DNA of 64,000 nt from Sphingomonas sp. (GCA_017849555.1 JAFIGU010000040.1:1-64000), one strand, 5' to 3'; positions 7,546 through 16,160 are shown, counted from the first letter of the stretch. A program made the numbers and translations. The notes: generated by a model from the sequence alone, not told the origin.

Positions 7546-9105
7546 ATGAACCTGACCCGCGCGCTCGGCTCGGTCGGCGGGCTGACGCTGGCGAGCCGCG
7601 TGCTCGGGCTGGTGCGCGATTCGCTGTTCGCGCGGTTCGTCGGCGCGGGGTTTGCGTCGGATGCGTTCCTGATCGCATTCCGCCTGCCCAACATGTTTCG
7701 CGCGCTTTTCGCCGAAGGCGCGTTTTCCGCGGCGTTCATCCCGATGTTCAACCGCAAGGTCGCCGACCCCGAGGGGCGCGGCCTAAGCGACGGGGTGACC
7801 TTCGCGGAGGACGCGCTGTCGGTGCTGCTCCCCGTGCTGATCGTGATGACGATCATTATGGAAATCGCCGCCTGGCCGGTGACCTGGCTGCTCTCGGGCG
7901 GGTTCAACGAGGCGACGCCCGCGCAATTCGCCTTCGCCGTCGAGCTGTCGCGGATCACCTTTCCCTATCTGCTGCTGATCAGCCTCGTCTCGCTGCTCGG
8001 CGGGATTCTCAATTCGCTGCACCGTTTCTGGGTCGCGGCGGCGGCGCCGATCCTGCTCAACCTGACGCTGATCGCGGCGCTACTGTTCTTCCACAGCCAC
8101 GAGCCCTTGTTCACCGCGCGCAACCAGGCGATCGCGGTGACGATATCGGGGGCGCTGCAGTTGTTGTGGCTGGCCTGGGCGTGCCGCCGCGCCGGGGTCC
8201 ACCTGCGCTTCCGCTGGCCGCGGCTCAACCCCGACGTCAAGAAACTGCTATCGCTGATCTGGCCGGCGGCGGCGGGCGCGGGGGCGGTGCAGATCAACCT
8301 CGTCATCTCCACCGCATTGGCCGCGAGCCTGCTGTCGGCGGGGTCGGTGAGCTACATCTATTTCGCCGACCGGCTGAACCAATTGCCGCTCGGGTTGATC
8401 GGGATCGGGCTCGGCACCGTCCTGCTCCCCACCATTTCCTCGCAGCTCGGGCGCGGCGAGGAAGCCGCGGCGATGGAAACGCAGAACCGGGGCATGGAGC
8501 TCGCGCTGTTCTTCACCCTCCCCGCGACGGTCGCGCTGATCGTGTGCGGCGGGCCGATCGTCGCGGCTTTGTTCCAGCACGGCAAGTTCAACCCCGGCGA
8601 TACCGTCGCGACCGCGCAGGCGCTCGCCGCTTTCTCGATCGGGCTGCCGAGCTACATTCTCGTCAAGGTGCTGACCCCCGGCTATTACGCCCGGCAGGAC
8701 ACCAGGACCCCGGTGCGTTTCGCGACGATCTCGATCGGGGTGAACCTGATCCTCAACCTCGCCTTCATCCTCCCGCTCAAACATATGGGGCCGCCGCTCG
8801 CCACCGCGCTCGCCTCGACCGTCAACGTCTGGATGCTGTGGCACGAATTGCGCCGGCGCGGGCATTTCACCCCCGATGCGCAACTCCGCCGCCGCGCGTG
8901 GCGGCTGGCGGCGGCGGCGCTGCTGATGGGCGGGGTGATGTATTTCGCCAACGATCTGTTCCGCCCCTATACCACCGGGCCGAGCCTCGAACGCTGGGGG
9001 GCGATGTTCGTGCTGGTCGCGCTCGGCGGGCTGGTCTACGTGGCGGCGACCTTCCTGTTCGGCGCGTTCCGGCTCGCCGACGCACGAAGGCTGATCCGTC
9101 GATAA
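7546..9105 (+). CDS. murJ: Lipid II flippase MurJ (MviN)
   Basis: This 519-residue polytopic protein has about 14 membrane segments and belongs to the MOP/MviN family. N-terminal GGLTLASRVLGLVRDSLFA and RLPNMFRALFAEGAFSAAF are the best conserved MurJ motifs and include Arg residues lining the central cavity. It moves lipid II across the inner membrane for peptidoglycan synthesis. It lies 27 nt after secB and 19 nt before trpS, suggesting a secB-murJ-trpS transcription unit. Confidence 0.95.
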   Translation: MNLTRALGSVGGLTLASRVLGLVRDSLFARFVGAGFASDAFLIAFRLPNMFRALFAEGAFSAAFIPMFNRKVADPEGRGLSDGVTFAEDALSVLLPVLIVMTIIMEIAAWPVTWLLSGGFNEATPAQFAFAVELSRITFPYLLLISLVSLLGGILNSLHRFWVAAAAPILLNLTLIAALLFFHSHEPLFTARNQAIAVTISGALQLLWLAWACRRAGVHLRFRWPRLNPDVKKLLSLIWPAAAGAGAVQINLVISTALAASLLSAGSVSYIYFADRLNQLPLGLIGIGLGTVLLPTISSQLGRGEEAAAMETQNRGMELALFFTLPATVALIVCGGPIVAALFQHGKFNPGDTVATAQALAAFSIGLPSYILVKVLTPGYYARQDTRTPVRFATISIGVNLILNLAFILPLKHMGPPLATALASTVNVWMLWHELRRRGHFTPDAQLRRRAWRLAAAALLMGGVMYFANDLFRPYTTGPSLERWGAMFVLVALGGLVYVAATFLFGAFRLADARRLIRR

Positions 9106-9124
9106 TTCTCAGCAAGGGAAGAAC

Positions 9125-10132
9125 ATGCGCGTCGTTTCCGGCATCAAGCCCACCGGCAATCTCCACCTCGGCAATTATCTTGGCGCGGTGAAGCAGTGGG
9201 TGGCGATGCAGGACGAGGTGCAGGCCGCCGGGGGCGAGACGATGTATTTCATCGCCGACCTCCACGGGCTGACCGAGTGGATCGAGCCCGCCAATCTCTA
9301 CGCCAATACGATCGAGATGACCGCGACCCTGGTCGCCGCGGGGATCGATCCCGCGCGTTCGATCCTGTTCAACCAGACGCGCGTGCCGGCGCATAGCGAA
9401 CTGGCATGGCTGCTCAACAATGTCGCGCGGGTCGGCTGGCTCAACCGCATGACGCAGTTCAAGGACAAAGCGGGGAAGAACCGCGAGGGCGCCTCGGTCG
9501 GGCTGTACGATTATCCGGTGCTGATGGCGGCGGACGTGCTGATCTACAACGCCACCCATGTACCGGTGGGTGAGGATCAGAAGCAGCATCTGGAGCTGGC
9601 GCGCGATATCGCGACCAAGTTCAACCTCGATTACGGCCGCGACTTGTTCACCCTGCCCGAGCCGCTGGTGAGCAAGAAGGCGCCGCGCATCATGAGCCTG
9701 CGCGACGCCTCGGCCAAGATGTCCAAGTCCAACCCGTCCGAGCAATCGCTGATCAAGCTGATCGATTCGGACGAGACGATCGCTGACAAGTTCCGCAAGG
9801 CCAAGACCGACCCCGAGCCGTTGCCCGATTCGTGGGACGCGCTGGAGGTTCGGGCCGAGGCGCGCAACCTCGTCACGATCTTCGCCGCTTTGGCCGATCG
9901 CACCCCGGAGGATGTGGTGGCGGAATTCGCCGGCAAGGGCTTCGGCCAGTTCAAGCCGGCGCTGGCCGATCTCGCGGTGGCCAAGCTCGGCCCGATTCGC
10001 GACGAGATGCTCCGCCTGCTGGGCGATCGCGGCGAAATCGACGCGATCCTCGCGCGCGGCGCGGAAAAGGCCCGCGCGCTCGCCGCGCCGGTGCTGCGCA
10101 GCACGCAGGAAGCGATGGGGCTGGTCGCGTAG
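9125..10132 (+). CDS. trpS: Tryptophanyl-tRNA synthetase
   Basis: This 335-residue class Ic enzyme charges tRNA-Trp. The HIGH-type signature is present as PTGNLHLGNYLGA and the KMSKS signature as AKMSKSNPSEQ. The GEDQKQHLELARDIA segment is typical of bacterial TrpRS. AAGGGAAGAAC precedes the ATG. It is the last gene of the secB-murJ-trpS run and is followed by a REP-type repeat. Confidence 0.96.
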   Translation: MRVVSGIKPTGNLHLGNYLGAVKQWVAMQDEVQAAGGETMYFIADLHGLTEWIEPANLYANTIEMTATLVAAGIDPARSILFNQTRVPAHSELAWLLNNVARVGWLNRMTQFKDKAGKNREGASVGLYDYPVLMAADVLIYNATHVPVGEDQKQHLELARDIATKFNLDYGRDLFTLPEPLVSKKAPRIMSLRDASAKMSKSNPSEQSLIKLIDSDETIADKFRKAKTDPEPLPDSWDALEVRAEARNLVTIFAALADRTPEDVVAEFAGKGFGQFKPALADLAVAKLGPIRDEMLRLLGDRGEIDAILARGAEKARALAAPVLRSTQEAMGLVA

Positions 10133-10136
10133 CCCT

Positions 10137-10223
10137 TGTATCCCGCGCAGGCGGGGACGCAGAGCCAAACAATATAGCGCCGGTTGATTTGGCCCTGGGT
10201 CCCCGCTTTCGCGGGGATACTGG
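10137..10223. repeat. REP-type inverted repeat pair (CCCGCGMAGGCGGG family)
   Basis: Arms near 10137-10162 and 10195-10223 carry TCCCGCGCAGGCGGGGA and TCCCCGCTTTCGCGGGGA. Each is an internal palindrome, and the pair is in inverted orientation around a ~30 bp spacer. It lies directly after trpS. Confidence 0.7.
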
Positions 10224-10318
10224 TGGAATTCGCCAACTATTGGCGCAACACCTCAAGCCGGGCGTACGCGTCAGCCAAGCCCCGAAATTAAATCATTGAA
10301 TTTCAATCAGATAATAAT

Positions 10319-10335
10319 CTGGCACGGCTCCTGCA
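10319..10335 (+). promoter_or_regulatory. Sigma-54 (RpoN) type promoter upstream of the PspC gene
   Basis: CTGGCACGGCTCCTGCA has GG and GC elements with the -24/-12 spacing of RpoN promoters (consensus TGGCACG-N4-TTGCA; one mismatch in the -12 box). It is about 56 nt before the pspC-like ATG. A 13-bp palindrome ATTGAA-T-TTCAAT (10295-10307) and AT-rich sequence lie just upstream. Phage-shock promoters are sigma-54 dependent in other bacteria, which supports the call. Confidence 0.6.
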
Positions 10336-10390
10336 GAGTAACGGGCATCAGCGCGAAGCGCCGCTTCGCCACCCGATTGGAGCCTGTAAG

Positions 10391-10684
10391 ATGTCCGCTG
10401 CCAACGCCAAGAACGCCAGTGACAAGCCCGAGATCTTCGGCGTCTGCCGCCGCCTCGGCGACGATTTCGGCTTTCACCCGAACATCCTGCGCATCGCGCT
10501 GGCGGTCGGGCTGGTGTTCAGCATCGAGGGCGTCGTGGCGGCCTATGCCGCAATGGGGCTGATCGTGCTGGTCAGCCGGCTGCTCGCGCCGGAGGCGAAG
10601 CGCGCCGCGGTTCGCCAGGACACCCCCGCCCCGGTCGTGACGCGCGAGGCCGTCCGCACCCCGGAATTCCAGCAGGCCGCGTAA
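10391..10684 (+). CDS. PspC-domain membrane protein
   Basis: This 97-residue protein contains a PspC domain (about 10-70): EIFGVCRRLGDDFGFHPNILRI followed by a hydrophobic helix LAVGLVFSIEGVVAAYAAMGLIVLV. PspC proteins sit in the inner membrane and signal envelope stress in the phage-shock response, usually with PspA/PspB. None of those partners is adjacent, so this is a stand-alone copy. A sigma-54 type promoter lies 56 nt upstream. Confidence 0.8.
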   Translation: MSAANAKNASDKPEIFGVCRRLGDDFGFHPNILRIALAVGLVFSIEGVVAAYAAMGLIVLVSRLLAPEAKRAAVRQDTPAPVVTREAVRTPEFQQAA

Positions 10685-10699
10685 ATCGCCACGGTCCCC

Positions 10700-10723
10700 C
10701 ACCCCCGCACGAAGCCGGGGGTG
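10700..10723. terminator. Hairpin between convergent pspC-like gene and dnaA
   Basis: CACCCCCG (10700-10707) and CGGGGGTG (10716-10723) form an 8-bp stem with an 8-nt loop between two convergent stop codons. There is no T-run, so it may be a weak bidirectional terminator or a single REP arm. Confidence 0.4.
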
Positions 10724-10739
10724 AGGGTGGCGTGAATTT

Positions 10740-12122
10740 TCAGCTTTCGAGCTGCCGCATCAGCAACCGCACCGCGCCGTCGATATCGTTGTCGCTGTCG
10801 CGCAACTCCTCGATCCGGCGCACCGCGTGGATCACCGTCGAATGATCGCGTCCGCCGAACTTGCGCCCGATCTCCGGCAGCGAGCGCGTGGTGAGGCGCT
10901 TCGCCAGATACATGGCGATCTGCCGCGGCCGCGCCACCGCCCGCGCACGGCGCGCGGAAACCAGGTCGATCGGCTTCAGTTCGAAATGCGCCGAGACCGC
11001 CTTCTGGATCTCGTCGATCGTGATCCGGCGCTGGCCGCCGCGCAGCACGTCGCCGAGCACGCTGATCGCGAAATCGAGGTCGATCGCATCCCCGGTGAGC
11101 TGGGCATAAGCGATGACGCGGTTGAGCGCGCCTTCGAGCTCGCGCACGCTGGTGCGAATCCGCCCCGCCAGCAGATCGAGCACCTCGGCGGGCACCTTCA
11201 CCCCTTCGGGCATGTCGGCGAGCTTGCGATCGAGGATAGCGCGGCGCAGCTCGAGCGGCGGGGTCTTGATATCGGCGACCAGCCCGATCGCCATCCGCCC
11301 CAGGATACGCGATTCGATCCCGTCGAGCGCCTGCGGGCAGCGGTCGGCGGAAATCACCAGCCTTTTGCCCGCCGCCATGATCTCGTTGACGGTGTGGAAG
11401 AATTCTTCCTGCGTCGAATCCTTGCCGGCGATGAACTGCAGATCGTCGATCAGCAGCAGATCGCAGCCGCGCAGCCGCGCCTTGAACGCGAAGGTATCGC
11501 GGGCGCGCAGCGCGGCGACGAAATCGAACATGAAGCGCTCGGCCGACATGAACATCACCCGCGCATCGGGCTGCGCGGCGAGAAATTCATGCGCGATCGC
11601 GTGCATCAGGTGGGTCTTGCCCTGCCCGGTCCCCGAATGGAGGAACAACGGGCTGAACCGCACCGGCCCCGGCGCGGCGAGCGCACGCGCGGCGTTGAAC
11701 GCGACCTTGTTCGACGCATCGGCGACGAAGCGATCGAAGGTGAAGCGCGGATCGAGTACCGGGCGCTCGCCGGCCGGCTGTGCCGGGGCCGGGGCGGCCG
11801 GCGCGGCGACCGCGGGCACCAGTGTCAGCGGCGCTTCGGCCGCCGCCGCGGTCTCGATCGCGACGGTGCGCACCGTCGGCAGAATCGCGCGGAATTCGTG
11901 GAGCAACCGGTCCGCATAATGATTGCGGACCCAGTTGGTCATGAACGCCGACGGCAGCGTCAGCCGAATCGCATCGGCGTCACCCGTCTCGACCAGTTCG
12001 ATCGGCTTCAGCCATTGCTCGAACAGACGCGCGCCGGCCGATTCGCGCAGGCTGGCGCGCACGCGGGTCCAGGCCCGTGCCGCTTCGCTCTCCTGCACCG
12101 CATATCGACCATTGAACGCCAC
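10740..12122 (-). CDS. dnaA: Chromosomal replication initiator DnaA
   Basis: DnaA of about 460 residues has domain I (helical, KPIE...LPSAFMTNWVRNHY), an Ala/Pro-rich linker, an AAA+ domain III with P-loop GTGQGKTHLMHA and Walker B LLIDDLQF, and domain IV ending with the DnaA signature GGRDHSTVIHAVRRIEEL. It opens oriC for replication and acts as a transcription factor. The GTG at 12122 is preferred because GGGGGAGGG precedes it at good spacing; an ATG at 12167 or 12209 would extend it with unconserved sequence. The P-loop has Ser where most DnaA have Gly (HSGTGQGKT). Confidence 0.95.
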   Translation of the reverse strand: MAFNGRYAVQESEAARAWTRVRASLRESAGARLFEQWLKPIELVETGDADAIRLTLPSAFMTNWVRNHYADRLLHEFRAILPTVRTVAIETAAAAEAPLTLVPAVAAPAAPAPAQPAGERPVLDPRFTFDRFVADASNKVAFNAARALAAPGPVRFSPLFLHSGTGQGKTHLMHAIAHEFLAAQPDARVMFMSAERFMFDFVAALRARDTFAFKARLRGCDLLLIDDLQFIAGKDSTQEEFFHTVNEIMAAGKRLVISADRCPQALDGIESRILGRMAIGLVADIKTPPLELRRAILDRKLADMPEGVKVPAEVLDLLAGRIRTSVRELEGALNRVIAYAQLTGDAIDLDFAISVLGDVLRGGQRRITIDEIQKAVSAHFELKPIDLVSARRARAVARPRQIAMYLAKRLTTRSLPEIGRKFGGRDHSTVIHAVRRIEELRDSDNDIDGAVRLLMRQLES

Positions 12123-12469
12123 GCACAACCCTCCCCCGGCCGCGACACGGGTGTCGCAACGGCTCATGAAATCCACCAAAAAAAGTCCCCCGATGTGGTT
12201 CCCTGCCACGGTCGGATACGACGCTGAATGTCTGGGCGCGCGACGGCTGCCAGCGCGACAAGGGGAGGTTTAGGAACAAGCCGGTGAGTCGATCAAGACC
12301 GATGCCTGACACATTCTCGAAATAAACAAGTTGACTCGCGTGGAGCGGCCAAAATCCGTCGAAAATTTAACAAGCAGCTGAAATCAGGCCAGAATTCCAA
12401 AACGCACAAATATGGCTGCACGCGAATCGCGGGGAATCCATGACTCTTTGATGACAATACGCAGACGCA
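12123..12469. other. dnaA upstream region with a GANTC cluster
   Basis: This gap holds the expected dnaA promoter. Five GANTC sites (12286, 12333, 12424, 12434, 12442) fall within 161 bp. GANTC is the target of the cell-cycle methyltransferase CcrM, and methylation of the dnaA promoter affects its expression in Caulobacter. No DnaA box close to TTATCCACA was seen, so there is no support for oriC here. No convincing -35/-10 pair was identified. Confidence 0.5.
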
Positions 12470-12508
12470 GCATAAGGCCCGCCGGAACGCATCCGACGGG
12501 CCTTATGC
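12470..12508 (-). terminator. Hairpin downstream of rpsT
   Basis: GCATAAGGCCCG (12470-12481) pairs perfectly with CGGGCCTTATGC (12497-12508), a 12-bp stem starting 19 nt after the rpsT stop on the minus strand. The following sequence is not T-rich, so termination strength is uncertain. Confidence 0.6.
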
Positions 12509-12527
12509 TTAATAAGTGCTGAAGCTG

Positions 12528-12791
12528 TTAGGCGAGCGCCGCGACGCGCTTCGTCAGCCGCGAGAACTTGCGGCTGGCGGTATTGCCGTGGAGCACGCCC
12601 CGCGCGACGCCGCGCGCCAGTTCCGGCTGCGCTTCGGCCAGCGCGGCGGTCGCCGCGGTCTTGTCGCCGGCGGCGAGCGCGGCTTCGACCCGCTTCACGA
12701 AGGTGCGGATACGGCCCACGCGGGCACCGTTGACTTCGGCCCGGCGCTGGTTGCGACGGATACGCTTCTTCGCTTGCGGCGTGTTCGCCAT
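12528..12791 (-). CDS. rpsT: 30S ribosomal protein S20 (bS20)
   Basis: This 87-residue basic, helical protein begins [17 protein letters not shown] and ends with [11 protein letters not shown], the standard bS20 pattern. It binds the 5' domain of 16S rRNA. It lies between dnaA and mutM as in many Alphaproteobacteria and is flanked by hairpins on both sides, which suggests its own transcript. Confidence 0.97.
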   Translation of the reverse strand: MANTPQAKKRIRRNQRRAEVNGARVGRIRTFVKRVEAALAAGDKTAATAALAEAQPELARGVARGVLHGNTASRKFSRLTKRVAALA

Positions 12792-12814
12792 TGACGTCCT
12801 CGAAATCTGGTCGA

Positions 12815-12862
12815 TGAAAAAAGGGCGCCGGGAAATCCCTTCGCCCTGGAAGCGGCGCCCTT
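12815..12862 (-). terminator. Rho-independent terminator of mutM
   Basis: Read on the minus strand, AAGGGCGCC (12862-12854) pairs with GGCGCCCTT (12829-12821), and the stem is followed by a run of six or more T. An inner GGG/CCC mini-stem lies in the loop. It begins about 20 nt after the mutM stop. Confidence 0.75.
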
Positions 12863-12882
12863 AGCGCGGGATGCCGGCGCGG

Positions 12883-13698
12883 TCAACCACGCTGGCACTT
12901 CGGGCACCAGAAGGTCGATCGCCCGCCCTCGGCATAACGCGCCACGATTCCCCCGCAAGCGCATGCCTCGCCCTCGCGGCCGTAGACCGCGAACTGTTTG
13001 GAGAAATAGCCGAGCTCGCCATCGGGGCGGGCGTAATCGCGCAACGTCGATCCCCCCGCCTCGATCGCGGAGAGCAGCACCGCGCGAATCGCCTCGACCA
13101 GCCGGTCGAGCTTGGCACGCGACAGATCGCCCGCGGGGCGTTGCGGCGCGATGCGCGCGAGATGCAGCGCCTCGCAGACATATATATTGCCGAGCCCCGC
13201 GACGATCCGCTGGTCGAGCAGCATCAGCTTGATCGACGCGCGCCGCCCCGCGAGCGCCTTGTGCAGCCCAGCGCCGGTCAGGCCCGGGCCGAGCGGTTCC
13301 GGCCCCAGCGCCGCGAAGGCAGGGAATTCGGCCAATGCGTCGCTCGGCCACAGATCGACCGAGCCGAATCGACGCGGATCGTTGAGCGCGATGCGCCGCC
13401 CCGCGCCGGTATCGATCAGCAGATGATCGTGCGGCAGCAATTCGCCCGGGTCGATCCGCCACCGCCCCGACATGCCGAGATGGAAGATCAAGGTATCGCC
13501 GCGATCGGTGTCGATCAGGCCATATTTGGCGCGGCGCCCGAGCGCGACGACCCGCGTGCCCGTCATCCGCTGGCGCAGATCGACCGGGAACGGGCGGCGC
13601 AGGTCGGCGCGGCGCGTTTCGATCGCGGCGATCGTCGCGCCCTCCAGCACCGGCGCGAGCCCGCGGACGGTGGTTTCGACTTCGGGAAGCTCGGGCAT
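12883..13698 (-). CDS. mutM: Formamidopyrimidine-DNA glycosylase
   Basis: This 271-residue base-excision repair enzyme removes 8-oxoguanine and formamidopyrimidines. The start MPELPEVETTVRGL supplies the catalytic Pro2 and Glu3; upstream in-frame starts would bury Pro2 and are rejected. The H2TH region and GLGNIYVCEAL are present. The C-terminal zinc finger reads EACACGG...FWCPKCQ, so the first Cys pair is CxC rather than the usual CxxC. The gene is divergent from ubiE across a REP-type repeat. Confidence 0.95.
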   Translation of the reverse strand: MPELPEVETTVRGLAPVLEGATIAAIETRRADLRRPFPVDLRQRMTGTRVVALGRRAKYGLIDTDRGDTLIFHLGMSGRWRIDPGELLPHDHLLIDTGAGRRIALNDPRRFGSVDLWPSDALAEFPAFAALGPEPLGPGLTGAGLHKALAGRRASIKLMLLDQRIVAGLGNIYVCEALHLARIAPQRPAGDLSRAKLDRLVEAIRAVLLSAIEAGGSTLRDYARPDGELGYFSKQFAVYGREGEACACGGIVARYAEGGRSTFWCPKCQRG

Positions 13699-13720
13699 GG
13701 TTCTCGCTTGCCTCTTGGCA

Positions 13721-13803
13721 TCATGCCGGGCTCGACCCGGCATCCAGAGCCACACAGGCCATCGCTCGTTGCGCTGGATGCCGGATCAAGTCCGGCATGA
13801 CGA
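13721..13803. repeat. REP-type inverted repeat pair (GCCGGA...TCCGGC family)
   Basis: Arms at 13721-13748 and 13774-13803 are inverted copies built on ATGCCGGGCTCGACCCGGCAT and its relative ATGCCGGATCAAGTCCGGCAT-like core. They lie in the mutM-ubiE divergent gap. Confidence 0.7.
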
Positions 13804-13890
13804 TGAATGGGATAGCGGGGATGCCGCCGCCCGCCGGGAATGTCGATCGACCCTAGCCCGCGCGCCCCGCCCCCGCTAGGGCTGCGTCGC

Positions 13891-14622
13891 ATGAGCGAAA
13901 CCGTCTCCTTTGGCTATGAAGAAGTATCGCCGGCGGAAAAGACCGCCCGCGTCGGCGGGGTCTTTGCCAGCGTCGCCAGCCGCTACGATCTGATGAACGA
14001 CGCGATGTCCGCAGGGATGCACCGGCTGTGGAAGGATCGCTTCGTCCGCCGCGTGAAACCGCGCGCGGGCGAGCAGATCCTCGACATGGCGGGCGGCACC
14101 GGCGACATCGCCTTCCGCCTCCAGCGCGCCGGGGCGAGCGTCACGGTGGCGGACATCAACCCGGCGATGCTCGAAGTCGGGATCGAGCGCGCGCAGCAGC
14201 GCGGGATCGACGATCTCGTCTGGACCGAGGCCAATGCCGAGACGCTGACCTTCCCCGATCGTTTCTTCGACGGCTATACGATCGCCTTCGGCATCCGCAA
14301 CGTCACCGATATTCCGAAGGCGCTGCGCGAGGCGCATCGCGTGCTGCGGCGCGGCGGGCGCTTCTTCTGCCTCGAATTCTCGACCACGCAATGGCCGGGG
14401 TTCCGCGAGGTCTATGACGCTTATTCGCACCATCTGGTGCCGCGCATCGGCGCCGCGCTGGCGCATGATCGCGACAGCTATCGCTACCTGATCGAATCGA
14501 TCCGCCGCTTCCCGGACATGCCCGCGTTCGAGGCGATGATCCGCGACGCCGGCTTCGTCCAGACCAAGGTCGAGCCGCTGCTCGGCGGGCTGGTGGCGAT
14601 CCATAGCGGCTGGAAGATTTGA
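13891..14622 (+). CDS. ubiE: Ubiquinone/menaquinone biosynthesis C-methyltransferase UbiE
   Basis: This 243-residue SAM-dependent methyltransferase performs the C-methylation step of ubiquinone synthesis. It shows YDLMNDAMSAGMHRLWK, SAM motif I LDMAGGTGDIAFRL, and IRNVTDIPKALREAHRVL with RFFCLEFS, all UbiE hallmarks. The start is the ATG at 13891; an upstream ATG (13840) lacks conserved sequence. It overlaps ubiB by 4 nt, so the two are translationally coupled. Confidence 0.96.
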   Translation: MSETVSFGYEEVSPAEKTARVGGVFASVASRYDLMNDAMSAGMHRLWKDRFVRRVKPRAGEQILDMAGGTGDIAFRLQRAGASVTVADINPAMLEVGIERAQQRGIDDLVWTEANAETLTFPDRFFDGYTIAFGIRNVTDIPKALREAHRVLRRGGRFFCLEFSTTQWPGFREVYDAYSHHLVPRIGAALAHDRDSYRYLIESIRRFPDMPAFEAMIRDAGFVQTKVEPLLGGLVAIHSGWKI

Positions 14623-16160
14623 CCTCCGCGCTCGTTCATAGCTGGCGGCTCCTCAAATGGGGCCGGATTCTCGCGCGCCACGGGGCGCTGCGCGGGATCG
14701 AACGCGACGCGAATACCCCGCCGCGGCTGCGCCACCTGCTGCGCATCGCGCGGTTCGGCGCGCGCACCCCGGCGGTGCCGCGCTATGCCGATGCATTCCA
14801 GGCGATCGGCCCCGCCGCGATCAAGCTCGGCCAGACGCTCGCGACGCGCCCCGATCTGATCGGCGAGGCCGCGGCGCACGATCTGCTGCGGCTGCAGGAT
14901 GCGGTGCCGCCGGTGCCGTTCGCGGAAATTCGCCCGATCTTGCGCGCGAGCCTCGGCCGCCCGCTCGAGGAATTGTTCCAGAGCATCGAGGAGGCGCCGG
15001 TCGGCGCCGCCTCGATCGCGCAGGTCCACCGCGCGGTGACGACCGACGGACGGCAGGTCGCGGTCAAGGTGCTGCGGCCGGGGGTCGAGGACGAATTCGC
15101 CCGTGCGATCGAGACCTATGAATGGGCCGCGGCGCAGGTCGAGCCGATGGGCGGCGAAATCGCGCGGCTCCAGCCGAGATTGGTGATCGAGACCTTCAAG
15201 CGCTGGACGGCGCGCGAGCTCGATCTGCGGCGCGAGGCGGCCTCGGCCTCCGAACTTGCCGAGGGGATGACCGCCGAGCCGGGCTATATCGTCCCGACGG
15301 TCGACTGGCAGCGCACCACCGGCAAGGTGCTGACGATCGAATGGATCGACGGCATCAAGCTCACCGATCGCGCCGCGCTGCTCGAAGCGGGCTTCGATCC
15401 GCCGGTGCTGGCGCGCACCCTGGTTCACGCCTTTCTGCGGCAGGCGATCGCCGAGGGCTTCTTCCATGCCGACATGCATCAGGGGAATCTGTTCGCCGTC
15501 CCCGGCAATCGCATCGCGGCGATCGATTTCGGCATCATGGGCCGGATCGACCGCCGCGCACGGATCTGGCTGGCGGAGATTCTCTACGGGCTGATCACCG
15601 GCAATTACCGCCGCGTCGCCGAGATCCACTTCGAGGCCGGCTATGTCCCGCCGCACCACAATGTCGCCGAGTTCGCCACCGCGTTGCGCGCGGTGGGCGA
15701 ACCAATGCGCGGCCTGCCGGTGAAGGAAATGTCGATCGGGATGATGCTCGACGGGCTGTTCTCGATCACCCGCGATTTCGACATGGCGACCCAGCCGCAT
15801 CTTTTGTTGCTCCAGAAGACGATGGTGATGGTCGAGGGCGTGGCGACCAGCCTCGATCCCGATATCAATATGTGGGACACCGCCGGACCGGTGGTGGAGG
15901 AATGGATCCGCACCGAGCTGGGGCCGGAAGCCGCGATCGCCGACCGGCTGATCGGCGATTTCCGCACGCTGGCGCGCCTCCCCGAGCTGGTCCGCCGCAT
16001 CGAGGAGCGTTTTCCCGCACCCGGCGGCGCCCCCCCTGCCCCGCCGCTGCGCGATATCGAGGTGGTGCGGATCGGCGGCGGCTGGCGCTATGCCGCGGTG
16101 GCGCTGGTCGCGGCGGTCGCCGGAGCGGGCGCGGCACTGCTCGCGCTGCATTGGTGGTGA
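14619..16160 (+). CDS. ubiB: Ubiquinone biosynthesis atypical kinase UbiB
   Basis: This 513-residue ABC1/ADCK/UbiB-family protein has the KxGQ motif (KLGQTLATRPDL), the Ala-rich nucleotide loop AAASIAQVHRA, the VAVKVLRPG Lys, ADMHQGNLF (catalytic loop) and AIDFGIMG (metal-binding DFG). The C-terminus ends in a hydrophobic helix that would anchor it to the inner membrane near the coenzyme Q complex. The start is TTG at 14619, overlapping the ubiE stop as TTGA; no alternative ATG or GTG is in range. It overlaps the next gene as GTGA. Confidence 0.95.
   Translation: MTSALVHSWRLLKWGRILARHGALRGIERDANTPPRLRHLLRIARFGARTPAVPRYADAFQAIGPAAIKLGQTLATRPDLIGEAAAHDLLRLQDAVPPVPFAEIRPILRASLGRPLEELFQSIEEAPVGAASIAQVHRAVTTDGRQVAVKVLRPGVEDEFARAIETYEWAAAQVEPMGGEIARLQPRLVIETFKRWTARELDLRREAASASELAEGMTAEPGYIVPTVDWQRTTGKVLTIEWIDGIKLTDRAALLEAGFDPPVLARTLVHAFLRQAIAEGFFHADMHQGNLFAVPGNRIAAIDFGIMGRIDRRARIWLAEILYGLITGNYRRVAEIHFEAGYVPPHHNVAEFATALRAVGEPMRGLPVKEMSIGMMLDGLFSITRDFDMATQPHLLLLQKTMVMVEGVATSLDPDINMWDTAGPVVEEWIRTELGPEAAIADRLIGDFRTLARLPELVRRIEERFPAPGGAPPAPPLRDIEVVRIGGGWRYAAVALVAAVAGAGAALLALHWW

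Noticed and set aside
8166..9191. 341-codon frame inside murJ
   Set aside because: Out-of-frame shadow rich in Arg and Ala; murJ covers the interval with conserved flippase motifs.
12123..12469. Possible oriC next to dnaA
   Set aside because: No DnaA boxes, no clear AT-rich unwinding block with iterons, and in Alphaproteobacteria oriC is usually not beside dnaA.
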